A DNA stretch of 64,000 nt from Larimichthys crocea. Taxonomy: Eukaryota > Chordata > Actinopteri > Sciaenidae. The notes beneath the pieces were generated by a model, which worked only from the letters and a program-made list of their open reading frames with translations, was not told where the DNA came from and did not search any database. A program made the translations under genes and the position numbers. Below, piece after piece: positions 1 through 13,682 of the stretch; position 1 is the first letter of the stretch; every line of letters starts with the position of its first letter. The stretch spans positions 24,174,304 through 24,238,303 of the forward strand of contig NC_040016.1 of assembly GCF_000972845.2 (NCBI RefSeq). Reading direction: 5' to 3'.

Positions 1-2020
1 ACACACATATACATCTGCTGGTCCATCCCCCTTTGAGCAAGAGCTGGGAGACAGTACGACCTCCTGCCCCCATCTGACACCAACCACACACACACACACA
101 CACACACACACAAATACACATGCAAAAACCTCGCCTTGAAGCCAGTGTTCACACCCAAGTCTTCACACGGTGCTTGGGGGGGTCGCCACGAGCAGGATTT
201 GATGCAAAAAAATGGCACACCTCTCCTTCTCCCTCTCCATCCACCTACTCACCTCTTCCGTGACCCTTTTGCATGTATTTGCTGTGTAGTGTAATGAGAG
301 GGAACTGGCCTTTTATTTATGATTTAAAGGGCAAACAATACAAAGATCGTGGCTTGATCGTGGTTTCACCAGAGTTGCAATGTGCTCATTCCACATTCCC
401 TTCACAGCACTGTGAATAAGGAGCAGAAGCATGCATCAGAAAAGAGAAACTAAAATGCTTCTGTGATGTAGATATGACTAGAAGCTGAGCTTTTTGACGG
501 TTCCAGGTACTGAGAAGCCACAGGAGCTAAAGGCAGAACTAAATCAGTCCCCTTTAACAAATTCATATGGATTAAAAAAATGACGGCCGTGTTTGAGGTC
601 CAATTTTTTTGGTGATTTCTTTGATTTCATTGTGCCACAATGCTGCTGTGACACACTCAGTGTTCAATGGTTGTAGCTCAGGTGGTAGAGGTAACCACCC
701 ATACAGGGGGGTGCTGGGGTGCTGAGGTAAAAAACAAGCTCCTGTCAATAGTTACAAAAAAATCCAAGAGGAAAAACAGAGGTTTAACTAGCGTGCAGAT
801 TCAGGAGAAGGGGCCAATGAGGAAATCTGCTCAAACAAGAGAATATCTGAGTGCAAACAGAGAGTTTTGAGCAAGAGTAGATCAAATCTAAATGTGGGCA
901 GGTTACATCTAAGTCTTGAGGGGAGCCTTAAAATGTGATAAATAGGAATAAAGTCATAGGTACTTCAGCATGCTCTGGTTAAAAGGCTGTGCTCTAGATT
1001 ACAGGTAGGATAAAGACGCTATTAAATTGAGTAAAAGGGACAAATAAGACAAGAATATTTACACACACACACACACACACATACACAACCCCAAAAAAGC
1101 CAACTGATTTGTTAGGTCAGAGGCCCTCTTTTGTGGGGCCGCTCAGGAGCTTTTGTGCTGCTGAGAGCCAGGAATGTTGGAGCTCAGGAGGGGCCTCACC
1201 ACGGGGGGTACACAGGGATTACAAGCAACCTGGGACTCTGCCTCTTTCTGCCTCTGCTGCTACTATTGTGTGTGTGCATGGGTTTGTGTGTGTGTTTGTG
1301 TGTGTGCTTTCAAAATTTAGGCTTGAGTAAGAAACCACACTACTTGTTAAGTACTGACTGGATTATGTCAGGGGAGTATTAAAAACTACTGAACGTTGGC
1401 ATTGAATGCTTATACCACCGTCTTCCACAAATAAGTTGTTTATTGTTCACTTTAGCTGATTTTATTACATTAAAATGTTTTTGTTAGAATTTTATTGAGT
1501 GCACAGCAATGTGTACATTATAAACAGAGACTTCTAAAAGCTGATTAGGCTTACTTTCCAATTTTACATCATGTAAACAAATGTAGGCTTAAAATAAGAG
1601 AGAGTAAATGCACATAGCTTCACACAGCAGCCCATGTGGTTTTTCTGGAGTCTCGTTCGTCTGATAGTTTTCATTTTTTCATTTTAGTTCCATTCAAAGT
1701 TCTCACTGAGCTAATAAAAAAAGAGTATTAACGGGGATAAAGCAGAAGAAGAAGCAGCTCTTCACATGGAAAAATCTCAGAGGACCTGTTCACACCTGAC
1801 ATTAACATGCATTCTGGGTCATCTGATCACAAGTGGGCAGTTCTAAGTACATCGGTTTACAGCTGGAATTAAAATACTTCTCCATGTGTGTTTGCAGAAA
1901 GACCCGTCAGTTCACTCAAAAACAGTTGGTTATTGCACCTAAAGAGGTGAATAATTATGCAGACATATCATGTCTATGCAAAGTTCAAGTTTATGCAGCA
2001 AACACTCACACACACACACA

Positions 2021-2065
<45 letters not shown>

Positions 2066-2594
2066 ACCTCTTATTTTACCTGTCAGTTACCTGTCAGTCA
2101 GCAGTAATGACAGTTCACTGATCAGAGACAGCAACAGATGTTCACACAGTTACTCCATTCTCTGTCTTTATTAATGTGGGAGATGACATATGAATGTGTT
2201 TTGTGCATACGTACGTACTGTGACTTAACAAAAAATGATCTTGGTGTTCCTGTATAAAGTCACCTCATCACCTCCATGTATGATGTATGACCTCTCCCAA
2301 CAAAGAGCACTTAAACCCATCAGTGATGTGCCACAAGTACCACACATCTTAAAGATGAGTAAACGTTCAAAATTACAAAATAAATAAAAGTAAAGCCTCA
2401 TTCATTATGTTGTTCTCGTTCAATTACTGCAGACAGAAAGGATAATATTAATCAGTACCGCCTTTTTTATAATCATCATTTTGTTGACTGCTTGGTGTGG
2501 ATGTCTGAGCTTCTGCTGTACGCAGAAAAGATAAGTCTGTCATGTTTAGGCCTTGTATGAAAACTTGTGTGTGTGTGTGTGTGTGTGTGTGAGT

Positions 2595-2648
<54 letters not shown>

Positions 2649-5600
2649 ATGTCCTGCTGAGACCCAGCTGTGTCTGCAATTAGCAGGAGGCATGGAATGA
2701 TGATTGCTGGTGCGGCAACTAATGCCAAGTGACAGGCTTCCTTGTGAAGGAGAAGGTAGGCCGCTGAGTGCCATAAAGCAACACTACTTGTTCTTTCAAA
2801 CACACATGCTTACACTGGTATATACACGTAGTCCACATATGCACACACACACAGACAAGGAAACAAATACGGATAAGGTTGGTGCGGGTGGGGGGGCTTT
2901 AAATCTGACTGCAAGACATTATGCACTTTGGACAAAGGGCTTGTCTAATCCTACCTGCTCTGCTTTTCAGAGCCCACTGCTGGCCTATTCTAGTCCTACT
3001 CACCAGCTCAGCAGAGAGGACCCATTGATGACGACACTCAATTACCATAGTAACTAACACAGTGTGTCGGGGGTTCCTCCCCCAACACCAATCTCAGCAC
3101 CAACGCTGCCAGGCCCCCATCCTTCAAGCTCTATGCTCACCTTGTCACCCAACAGCAGGACTAAGCTTGACCCTTGGTTAACAAATAGAGGAGGTTAATG
3201 GGACTCAGCATCCTGCACTGGATGACGTCGTCCCCGAGGCCACTTCCACACTAATGTGGATAAATGCATCTTTCCTCCCTGTCCATAAGTCCTAAGCTGC
3301 CCCCCGCCCCTTCTTATAAATGTCATCATTTATTCAACTTAGAATATAGAATTCATCTGCATATAGCATACAATTTGGCAGCACCCAAGCAGAGTTAGAA
3401 ATGACCACTTAATGCCGAGTCAACTCATTGTTATACTTGTGCAGTGGTCTGACAGCAAAAACAGAAAAGATATCAAAAGAGTACAGACTGGGACTTTCCG
3501 GTAAACCCTTTACCAAATGACAGCTGAATTATACAACCACTGAATAACTTCTAATGGACATGAAATGAAGCTTCAGCCACATCTAAAGGCAAAGGATGTT
3601 CCAAATAATCACATTCAAAGACAGCGTGAACAGCTTGCTGTCAGACTGCTCTGGGCTGCATCCCACTGTGACTTTTACACCTCTGCACATCTGGCCAATC
3701 ACTGTAAAAAGCAGGATTAAGTGTCTAATTTGCACCTTTGTTTAAACCATGTTTTGATTGTTCAGTCAATGTTCAATCATTGGTGTTTATGACATTAATT
3801 TAGGAGATTATGTAAAAAAACAAGTGTGAAGGGAACTTAGTTTGTCACATGAACATGTTTTTAAACGCATTTGGGGCTCAGCATCTTGTACTGGATATTG
3901 TCATCCTCAGACTCTCTTTCTGTCCCTCTCCTTTCATTCTCTTAGATGGGGAGGAATGAGCAGAGGGGCTCTGAAAGTAGGACTAAAGTAAAGTTTTGGG
4001 CTCAACGAGCTCACAGGTCTCACACTGTTTTGATTGTGCCGGTGGCACAAAAGGCAATCCGTGGCTGACCATTGACCACAGTCTGAGCACAGCTGGGGTG
4101 GCAACAAAACGGACTCAGTGGGCATTTCAGCTAGGCAGCTGGTTAAAAAGAAGTGCTGAGGAACAAGATGGCAGTCAACCTCAGGAGTAGGATCACAGGA
4201 GTAAGGTAAATGTTTATCTCAGGTCTGAGTTTCCTTTCAGGCCGGCAATCTGGGTCCCTTACAAAACACCCGTCTCCTTCTTCCTGCAAGTGTCATTTCA
4301 ACGGACAAGAGAGACTAAATAAGGAGCAACTTTATAAAAACACGGAGGTTTGGAGAAGGAATGGGTGTATATTTGCGGTGGTGGGTGGAGGGAGTTGGGG
4401 GCCATGTTGTGAGGAACTAAACAGTTGGAATTATGGTCAGCGACCAGTCATTGAGTAAACATACAATGAGCGACAGAAAAGCTCTGTGGTGGACAATAAA
4501 AAAGAAAAAAAGCCGCCAGCTTCAGGCCCTGAGAAAAGTGAGCCATTCTACTTACAAAGAGCCGCTTAGGGGTGGATTGAGGGAAGGAAAAAGAGGGCTA
4601 AAACACTTGTGGGCTCAGGGAACTCTATAGGGGGAGTGAAAATGGAATAAGCCAGCAAGCACTTGAGGGTCCCGCCGAGCACCTGAATGAGATAGAGGGG
4701 CGGAGAGCCAGAGGGGGGTCTGGGGAAGGTGAATGGCCTTCTTTTTGGGTCCAATTTGTCTCTTTTCACCCTGCTCACTCTGCTCCGGCTCTGACAGATG
4801 TACAAAGAGGGAGCGGCGCTGGGCCACTCATCCACATACGCCCGTGAGCAGCTGTCACTTTTGTCAGACAAGTTAATCAAACAAATGCCACCGTACCTCC
4901 TTTTTTAACAAGGCGGAGGGAAAGAGGGATGGAAGGGGGCTGTAAAAGGGTGATAGAGACCCGAGAGATGACATGTGTGTCCTCAATCAATTCACCCTGC
5001 CGGCCCTCATCAATAAACCAGCGGGCCTGACAAAGGAGAAGTCTCTATTAAACTTGTATTTCCCTCCTCTCAGGATGATCATGGCTTTAGTGTCCTTAGC
5101 TGTTTCCTCCTGGCAACACAGCGCTGGGAATGCTCACAGAGGATTTAGACCCGAAAGAATCGAAGCAGGGAAACAAAATGCTCTCTCTCAGTAATTATTA
5201 GGGACTCTAAGCCGCTTACAGACTTCATTAAACGGAAGTGAAACCTTTTCAGAGCATGTTTTGAACAGTCACACACAGTCAATTTAACCTGTCCTGCTTG
5301 GCTGGCCTTTTCAACTATAACCATCATTTTCTCCCTTTTGGTCGAATAATCCATTTACAGTTGTTTTATCTCAAATTAAAGAGATTACTGGCCCACATGA
5401 AAAATAACAAGAAGGCTTCGCTGAAGTATTGCAGTCATGTTGTTGTAGATAGTCGTCATTCGAAAGCAACAAACTGAACTGCAGTTAGAATGTTAGTTGA
5501 CCTATAGTTTTCTAATTGGGTATGACTGAGAAAATCATGTGTGCGTAGATATCAGGTTGGATATCTATGCACTACTATACTATATATCAATTATATGTTT

Positions 5601-8600
5601 ATGAAAATCTTTCGATCAACACTGGTGATTGGATCATCATCTAAATATTTTAATATTTAATCTCTAAACTTTTCCTATTAATCTTTCTCTTATTTCATTT
5701 TTCCATGATGGTGCTTGTAAAAAAAATACAACAACTTGTCTTCTTTACTCCATCGACTGAGGGAGTTAAGTTTTCGTGTCGCCTGAGCTCAGCATTGATT
5801 AAATTGTTCACTTGGCATGGCTCTGGTGCCAGCAGTTCATGACCAGAGCCGGCAAAGTGGTGAAGCGTCCCCGGACAGCCAAGTGGTATGATGGAAACTT
5901 GATCAACTGCAGTCTGCCTGCATTCACTGTCACCACTACAACCCCTCCCACACTCATCTGTCCACAAACCCACCCATGGTGACCAAAGTACAACAGCAGG
6001 GATAACAATTTCAAGTTTCCCAATCAGCAGCCCAATCTGAACCCTGCCCTCACTCTGCTCCGTCACAGCCATCCAACAGGCAAGACGGGAGGAGCAGCAG
6101 CGATTAAAAAGCGCTTTAACTCTCGTCACACAGAAGTGCAATTTTGCCACGCTTGAGAATCTGATAACTACCCAAGGTCAACGGAAATACTTCAAATCAA
6201 TCAATGAGCCGCACTCCTAATCCCCTCCGGGCAAAGGCAGATTAAGTGTATAATTGACCTGTGTAATCCCAGTATCTGCAACTCCACATGGGGGGGGGCA
6301 CCATCTCTATCTTCCTCTTTCTTCCTGCTGTCCTTTCCCCGCTTCCCCCAAACCGGCTGGCATGTTGGGTTCGGGGGGAGTGTCATGAGGCAGGAAGCTG
6401 TGGTATATCAGAGCAGCACTGGATTTGGCTCAGCCTAAAGACATGGCTTTTTTTAATCAATGATCCCCAGGCTGCACCACACTAAGTCCCCCCTTCAGTA
6501 TCATTTAAGCACATCTGTCTTAATCCGGGCCTCTCCAGCCACTCTTTCAAGGACTAAACCATGGGGAGGTGGGGGGGGGTCCAGCGGGACCAAATTAATT
6601 TCTCATATTCCAATAACACACACATCTCACGATACCTACCCATAACAAAATGCCAAACAAACAAAAAGAGTTTTATGACATACAGCATTAATAAATACCC
6701 TCCAATAAAGAAAACACAAGCCATACCACAGCATATAAACTGGGATTCCACAGCATTCCCAGGTTAACGTAAAAGGAGATCTTTCCAGACACCTTTGCTT
6801 CCCACCATATCTCACCCCTAAGGGTGAAGCCAGACACCTTAAAATATTTAAGCTCATTTCAAACACTTTTATGCAGTAAACCAAGCGGTAAGTCTTCACA
6901 TTTAGGCTCAACTCCTTCTTCTTGTCTCTTCCTATCATCTGTCAATCTGGTGTTCAATCATAGTCTTAGTCAAGATCAAGGCACCAAGACACTTGAACTC
7001 CTTCACTTGGGGCAGTAACTCAAACCACTGTTTTCTGGCAGAGCACTATGGTGTCTGATGAAGGCAACAGAACCAACCACAAAACGGATCTAACACATCT
7101 CCAATCAGAAAGTTGTCATGCTGTCTACTTTGGCTGTATGCCAATTTTGTATCCTTGAAACTCAGAATGCACAATCCTTCATCATCTTCATAATAGAACC
7201 CTGTGCCCACTGAAAACTGCTTTGTTACTGCCAAGAATGCAGACAAAATTACTCATAGCATGAGGATGGAATGACTTCCTGTCACAGCCGTGGTACCACC
7301 TACTCTTCAGACTCCCATGATCTGTGGCAATATTATAGCAAAGATAAAGAGCTGGTTCACTGTTTCACAACTTGAATAGAATCCCCTTTGTTCCTGCTGA
7401 ATCCTGAAGGTTTGATGTCTGGACTGTCTACAACCTTGGCATAAGACATGATAACTTGATAGCAAGAGCACATGCTCTGGTTCCTTTGTTTTATTTTTTT
7501 TGTTTTTTTAAAAGATGGGATTCACTACCCTTGTCTCTCAGTCCATAGGCAATGCCCCCATAAAGCGCTGTCTTTGGTGGGGGAGAATACCGTCTTAAGT
7601 GTGTATGCAAAATATTTTTTAATGTATTTGCTTAATATGGGTGTGACCCGAGGCAGCCACAGGCCAGAAAATAAAAGCGACTTCACAACATCCACCTCTC
7701 TGCAGGGGATTTCCACGTAAGTTTAATCATGATGCCACAGACACCTGACCTCAGAGCAATGTTCACAACAGTACAGAATATATTAAAACAATTCAATGAT
7801 TGGATTACTGGTCAGGATTGTGATAAGTAAAATAGCATAAAGTAAATCCGATTTCAACACCAAAAAGCAACCAACACATTCTATGCTTATGAAGGAGCAT
7901 AAATAACAAATGGAAAGGTTTCCCATCTCATATGATTAGTCAGAGAAGTAGGTCAAATTTCAATTAAAAATGTCTTGCTCTGACAATGCCCCTTAACCAC
8001 AAATCTATGTCAGAACATGGGTATTATCACTTTTAATATGTCTCAGATTATGATTCCTTTCTTGAGACGCTGTTGTTTGCTTAAAATGATCAGGATTAAA
8101 CCACATATGGGCCTGTCTGCTGTCACTCTATGTCTAATTGTGAGTGTTGACACATATTTAGAAATTATGAGAACATAGTAAAATAATCTGCTTACTCTGG
8201 CTGATATTAGAAGGCATCTTAAAATAAAGACAGATAGAGAGATACTTGGAAATTCATGTCATAACCCCAATTAAAATGACATAAAACCCTCTCTGGAAGA
8301 AATCACATCCAGACATGTTTAAGAAACCTAAATTACTTTGAGGCAAGTGTCTTCACTAAGAATTTGTTCAAATTCCTACCTTTAAGGCCACATTCTATTC
8401 TGTTCTAATCTATTCTGTTTGATTATGTTCTATTCTATTCAGCCGACTGTAACCAGACTTTACAGGGATGTGCGAAATAAAACATGCTTAAATGACTTGA
8501 TGTGATTTGATGTGTTGTAATCTCTTTACAGTAAATTATCATGGTATTGGGATACTTGATGGAGTTCTTTCATTCTACTTTATGGCCCATTGGAGGATTC

Positions 8601-9175
8601 AAAGAGTTTAATCTTGTCAACTGGCTTGAAAAATGTGTCCTGACAGGTCACCAAAACATCATAAAATGTCTTTCTAGTCTTGAAAAAACAAATGGATTAT
8701 ATATAAATGGGTGAAAATGGTTTCCAAGCACTTTGTTGTGTGTGCAGCTGTTTATTTTTGCTCTTCTTCTCTTCTCTTTCTTTTTTGTTTTTCTTGTTTT
8801 TCATCATTTTAAAAAAGTAATTGCATTGCATCATTGTCATTTTTTGTACCTTGCTCAGATAGCAACATTGTGAACTTGATTTTAAAATCGCAAACCTTCA
8901 AAAAAGCATATCTTATTATGGCAGAATGGCTTTTTTAGGAAAGCAGAAGCAAAACCACAACACAAGAAATATTTCTATGTTACAAGCCCCTTGTTGTGAG
9001 CATGTGTGGGACACAGGTTGTAATCCTCACCAAGGGAAACGGACAAAACAGATAAATAAATAAAGTCAGCAGCCCACACGGGAGGGGAGGGGCCGTCTCA
9101 CAAAGCAGAGATTAAGAGGAGTCAATCCTGACCTTATTCCTTAAGAAGACAAGGGGACAACACCCCCCAAACCCA

Positions 9176-9207
<32 letters not shown>

Positions 9208-10323
9208 TACTTCTTCAGTGATATTGTGAACAAATTCAAAAACAATATGAAATACAGTGAAAGCTTAGCGTAAAAATCTAATCGGATGATTTTATTGGCA
9301 GGTATTGGACACAAATATGTATTTATATTTATATTTGATACATCTTTTAAAATACATTTAGTAATAATTCTCTATTTGTGTTTTTTGGTTTTACATTTAA
9401 AGTTCATTCATATTTTATTAAATTCCCAGTCAAGTTCATAGTTTCAGTGCAGTAATAAAGTTAATATAAATAAAGTTTAATCTTAAACTGTAAAATATCC
9501 TGCTTCCAATAAATTGTGCGCTGTATTGGTTTCAATATCAATGATACAGTGATTATAACACTGAAAGTTTCCTCCTTGTCACACTTCTTATGTACTTATG
9601 CTGAAGGGCTTGATTTATAGTTCAGTGTGGATTCTCAGATGGATGTCCTGTATGTGAACAGGCTGTGCCTCTGCCTTTAAGCCAAGAGTTAAGCACTAAT
9701 GTTCCATCTCATGACTCGACATCCTTAAACGGATAAAAAGAACGAGAGAGGAGTAGATGAAAAAGGTGACAAGAAAAGCACAACAGAGCTGCAGAGAGCA
9801 GCCAGAGACACCTTCATCGGCCTTGGTGATGCCGTGGGGAGAACTGATACGGATTGACAACAAAGAGAAGCCATGGTGAGATAAATCCTGGCAGAAATGC
9901 TCTTGTGAAGGAAAAGAGGATACATGGCAAAGCAGCGGGTCAAGATGTAGTAACAAACAGCAAGCATCTAGCACTGGACACTTCTCTGTCACCCTCTGTC
10001 AGGACATACAGAGAGGAAGATGATAGGAGACGGATTACACCTCAAGGCCCAAACACAATGGCATGGAAAGATAGATGCAACTGTATAAAGGCCTACACTC
10101 TTCATTCTGCAAAGACTCAGTGTTGAACGGTGCACAGTCAGGATGCAGAGGTGACAGTTATATCAATTGCAGAGTTTAACACAACCTATTTTTTTCTTTG
10201 TCTATTTCAGCTTATCAACCATTTAGCCTTCATTTAAATAATTAAACTGCAGCTTACTGATTAACCTATTTATCATTTATTCAATTATCCTATTACTCAT
10301 GTAAAGGATATTTTTGTCTTGTG
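1..10323. other. Intronic/3' flank sequence of cadps without recognisable exons
   Basis: I see no exon of cadps or of any other gene here. Microsatellites: CA at about 84-112, 1,062-1,080, 2,003-2,068 and 9,176-9,201; TG then GA at about 2,568-2,648. Complex, non-repetitive stretches near 4,660-5,190 and 6,160-6,560 could be conserved non-coding elements but this cannot be judged from one sequence. Open frames here are short, lack splice coherence and several just translate microsatellites. Confidence 0.6.
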
Positions 10324-11225
10324 GACCCACCACCTCCAGGAACAGGCATTGGGGTTGGGTGCAACGTCAGTGACATAGCAGACAAAGGCAAAGACGTGGG
10401 CATAGAGACCCCTGGCACTGTAGATCTGGCAAAGAAGGAGCCAGAGCTAGAGTAGTGCTGGTGCAGTCCCAATTAGACATCGCTGTGTTCCCCTTTATGC
10501 ATTGCACTGGATCTGAACAGAAACTCCTGGATAGGAGTTGGGTTCTCGCCTTTTGGGAGTTGCCCAAGGTGAGAGGCATTGTGGGGATACTTACCAAACA
10601 CCTGGCTGAACAGCACCATATTGGAGTTCTCCTTGGGTAATTCAATTTATCCAGCTGGGTCCTGGAAAGGGTATCACCTAAGGACTACGTAGTTCTCCTG
10701 GGGGACTGGTAATGATCCGTATGATCTGAGTGGTTCTTCTTTATTGGACTTCTGTGCTTTTCATGGACGGGCCATAACAAACACCTTAGGCAAGCATAGG
10801 GTGATTTATAAATGTACTTGGGACAAGAACACCTTACGCCTTTGTGGTTGTATCATCAAATCTGATATGTTGTTTCCAGGACTCATGGAGGTCAGGGACA
10901 GTGCCTGTAGAATAGAATACTGGAGGGGCGGTTTCCATTTTGAAAAATAGGGACTGGAGGTTTTTTATTGGAGTTTCGCACTGCTTGCTGGTCCTTGGAA
11001 AAGCTCATTCCAGGGTGCTGGAAAGGAAGCTCTGACTGACTGTTGAAGCTCAGAACAAGGATCAATGCAGATTGTGTCCTGGCCATAGAACAGTGGACCA
11101 GCCCCTAGCATTGCTGTTGGGCCAAGGGAGCATCCCATAGGGAGTTTGCCCATGGAAGTCCTGTGGGGGCACATTTGGTACTGAGGGCTTTGCTGAGCCA
11201 TCCAGTCCTTATACAACAGGACTGA
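10324..11225 (+). mobile_element. Degenerate non-LTR retrotransposon (LINE) remnant
   Basis: The stretch from GGACCCACCACCTCCAGGAA onward follows the layout of a very common teleost LINE. A 5' region is followed by a decayed endonuclease part (about 10,600-10,880, including CTGGGGGACT and TTATTGGACTTCTGTGCT), then part of the reverse-transcriptase region (about 11,060-11,220, including GAACAGTGGACCAGC and GTCCTGTGGGGG). Much of the middle is deleted and frames are broken. Recognition is from memory of the family's nucleotide layout; I do not assign a clade. Confidence 0.6.
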
Positions 11226-11964
11226 GAGCTGTGTCATATTTTCAGCACATAGTCAAAAACTGTTTTAAACATGTCTGGGTAATGTAATTAATGCTTATAA
11301 GATACAATTAGAATAGAAGTACATTAAGACACACTAAATGAAAACATATCACCACAATGGAGAATTGTTTTGGATTAGCTAAAAGGAGGAGACTGCTTTC
11401 TGTCTGAGCCCTTGATAAAGGAAACAAAATGAGGTATGGGCATAGATGACTTTTTTTCAGCTCTGTAAAGTTTAGAAAGGACTTGGTTTTGGCTAAGATT
11501 CTTTGCTGAAGAAAACATGTTCCTGTTCACTTGCAGATCAAAGATTACTCCCAGTATTCTGCTAGATAACTGTGTAGACAGTATTTCTACAGTACAGTAT
11601 GGTGTCCACCAAGAAATTACTTAGCTCATGGTGTTTGGCCAGCCAGACACTGATATGTCCACTTGATCGATCAACTTGATTAATTTAAGTATTAGATGAT
11701 GGCCTACACTTCACATTATCTTACACTGTTTCTAATTGTTTTTTAGCAATTTTAGCACATTTGCTTCTTGGATTGACACATTATAACATATATAACACAT
11801 AACACATATAACTTCTTTCTGTATGATGTGTCCAATGTGTGCTATGGGTGGTTTGTTGCACTTTTACAACCTAACAAAGGGACTGAGCTATCCCAGCTCA
11901 TCAGCTCTGTCTTTTAGTAAGTAATTTACTAGTCACTAACATCAGAGTTGTAATACTTCTTTTA

Positions 11965-12017
11965 CAGTCTCCATTGGTTTGGCTCATTTCTTGAAACTGA
12001 GATGACATTCTCATAAC
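11965..12017 (+). repeat. Left terminal inverted repeat of the 1.7-kb transposon
   Basis: Starts CAGTCTCCATTGGTTTGG, ends CATTCTCATAAC. Its reverse complement recurs at 13,624-13,680. Confidence 0.9.
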
Positions 12018-12641
12018 TATAAAGCAATTTGGCCAAACAGACTTGCAGTTCTGCACAACACTTCAGATAACCAGCAAAATGTAATTTGTCTCCCAAAACT
12101 ACTCATCCATGCTTCAAAATGAAATCCCTTTCCCATGTAAATAGTCAGTACCATAAAAATGGCATGGATCCTTCTCAATTGCTTTGGCACATTTTGATTC
12201 ATTCAGTACTTCTGTCAAAATAACTTGGATGGTACTGCACAACTACATGGATCACCTGGCAATGTTTGTACAGCTCCCAAAACAGTTTACCCTTCAGTCA
12301 AAACTACATTCCCTTCTCATATAACTAGTCAGTGCCTCCAAAATGCATTGTCCCTTTGGTATTGTGTAAGTACTGCAAGTCAAAATGCTTAGACGCTTTG
12401 TCATGGCATATTTCTAACTATAGGCATAACATTTTCACACCACACACACACACTGCACTCATTCTGCCGAGGAATTTTCATTTTTATTCTCAACTAACGT
12501 AAATTGTACACATTACAGTAGGTAGGGAACCGTAAAAAAGGAAAATATACTGTGTACACAAAATACAAAAACCCACAAAAAAGAAAAAAATCAACAAATC
12601 AGCACTGTAAATACAAAGAGTCACAAATGAAGACATTTTGT

Positions 12642-13220
12642 TTAGTCACGGTCACTCCCCTCTCTCTCCTGGTCACCATCCTCATCTTCCTGGCCATCCA
12701 TTCTCTGTGCTCTGTTCGGCCACAGATTCTCATCCACATCGCATCTGATGTTGTCTCTTGAGATACAGCGCGGGAAGAAGCGTCGTGCATGCCTGAGCCA
12801 TCCTCTACACTGATCCCCTGTTATGTCCTCACAGGCAGCGTCCATTGCAGTCATGAGAGCCCTCTGGTTTTCCGCATGGTGTTCATACACTCTCCATCTC
12901 CAAGCAGAGAAAAACTCCTCGATAGGATTGAGGAATGGAGAGTATGGTGGCAAGAACACATTGTGCATTCTTGGATGCATGTTGAACCATCCCCGGATGC
13001 GTGGACCCCGGTGGAAACTAACGTTGTCCCATATAATTACAAACTGGGGTAGGTGGGGCCCTTCGAGACCCCTCTCATTTTCTGGGACCAGATCAAGATA
13101 CAGTTGATCCAGGAAACGGAGGAGTTTATCTGTGTTGTATGGGCCCAAACTTGCATTGTGGGTGGCCACACCATTTTCTGAGATGGCCGCGCACATGGTT
13201 ATACACGCCTCCTTCGTTAG
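12642..13220 (-). pseudogene. 5'-truncated DDE transposase
   Basis: The open frame runs from just after a TGA at 13,221-13,223 to a stop at 12,642. It encodes the C-terminal catalytic part of an IS630/Tc1-type transposase. VIIWDNVSFHRG contains the second catalytic Asp with its downstream His, and PYSPFLNPIEEFFSAW contains the acidic third residue. ITMCAAIS at the start matches the internal ITM(C)AA block of intact relatives. The N-terminal helix-turn-helix domains and the first catalytic Asp are missing, so it should be inactive unless an upstream exon is spliced in. The C-terminal tail is unusually acidic and arginine-rich. The element's remaining interior shows no rest of the gene. Confidence 0.82.
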
Positions 13221-13623
13221 TCAAAAACTTATTTCACCTAACCTGATTATCCTAAATTTACTATAACATCTTCCAAAATATGTACTGTATTCTATTCCAG
13301 TTTCCTAACACTATTTTGACAATTGAGCAGACTATTCTGCATATGATGACTTATACGATGAAAATGTGCTGACATGTTTTGAGGACAATAACCATGACAC
13401 TGAAAACCAACCAATTGGGATAGATCAGCAAGATACATTCATTTGAAAAATGTACTAAATGTTGGCTGATTGTGTTAACTGTAGGATACTTGTACATAGC
13501 TATTTGCAAGGATGTACTAAAGGCTTGACACATGTACAAAGCATTTGGAAATGTGATGAAAGCAATGATAAATGCCATTCTGTTGTGAGAAACTGCAAGA
13601 TAGTTTGGGGATTTGTCCATGTT

Positions 13624-13680
13624 GTTATGAGAATGTCATCTCAGTTTCAAGAAATGAGCCAAACCAATGGAGAAAAACTG
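13624..13680 (-). repeat. Right terminal inverted repeat of the 1.7-kb transposon
   Basis: Reads inward on the minus strand as CAGTTTTTCTCCATTGG and continues as the left repeat; followed by TA at 13,681. Confidence 0.9.
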
Positions 13681-13682
13681 TA

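Larger units (their letters stand above)
11965..13680 (-). mobile_element. Tc1/mariner (IS630)-superfamily DNA transposon with long terminal inverted repeats
   Basis: Both ends begin CAGT and are flanked by TA (11,963-11,964 and 13,681-13,682), the target duplication of this superfamily. The terminal inverted repeats span 11,965-12,017 and 13,624-13,680 and are near identical except for a 4-nt length difference close to the tip. The 1,716-bp element holds the C-terminal part of a DDE transposase on the minus strand. The element lies in a cadps intron. Confidence 0.9.

Noticed and set aside
667..870. tRNA-like phrase TTGTAGCTCAGGTGGTAGAG with a short open frame
   Set aside because: It has an A-box-like motif only; no B box or cloverleaf follows, and the frame resembles no protein.
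1833..2803. Open frames of 67-117 codons with Thr-His or Leu-Ser runs
   Set aside because: They are translations of CA and GA microsatellites.
5695..6150. 151-codon open frame on the minus strand
   Set aside because: No recognisable similarity, no splice partners, ordinary intronic composition.
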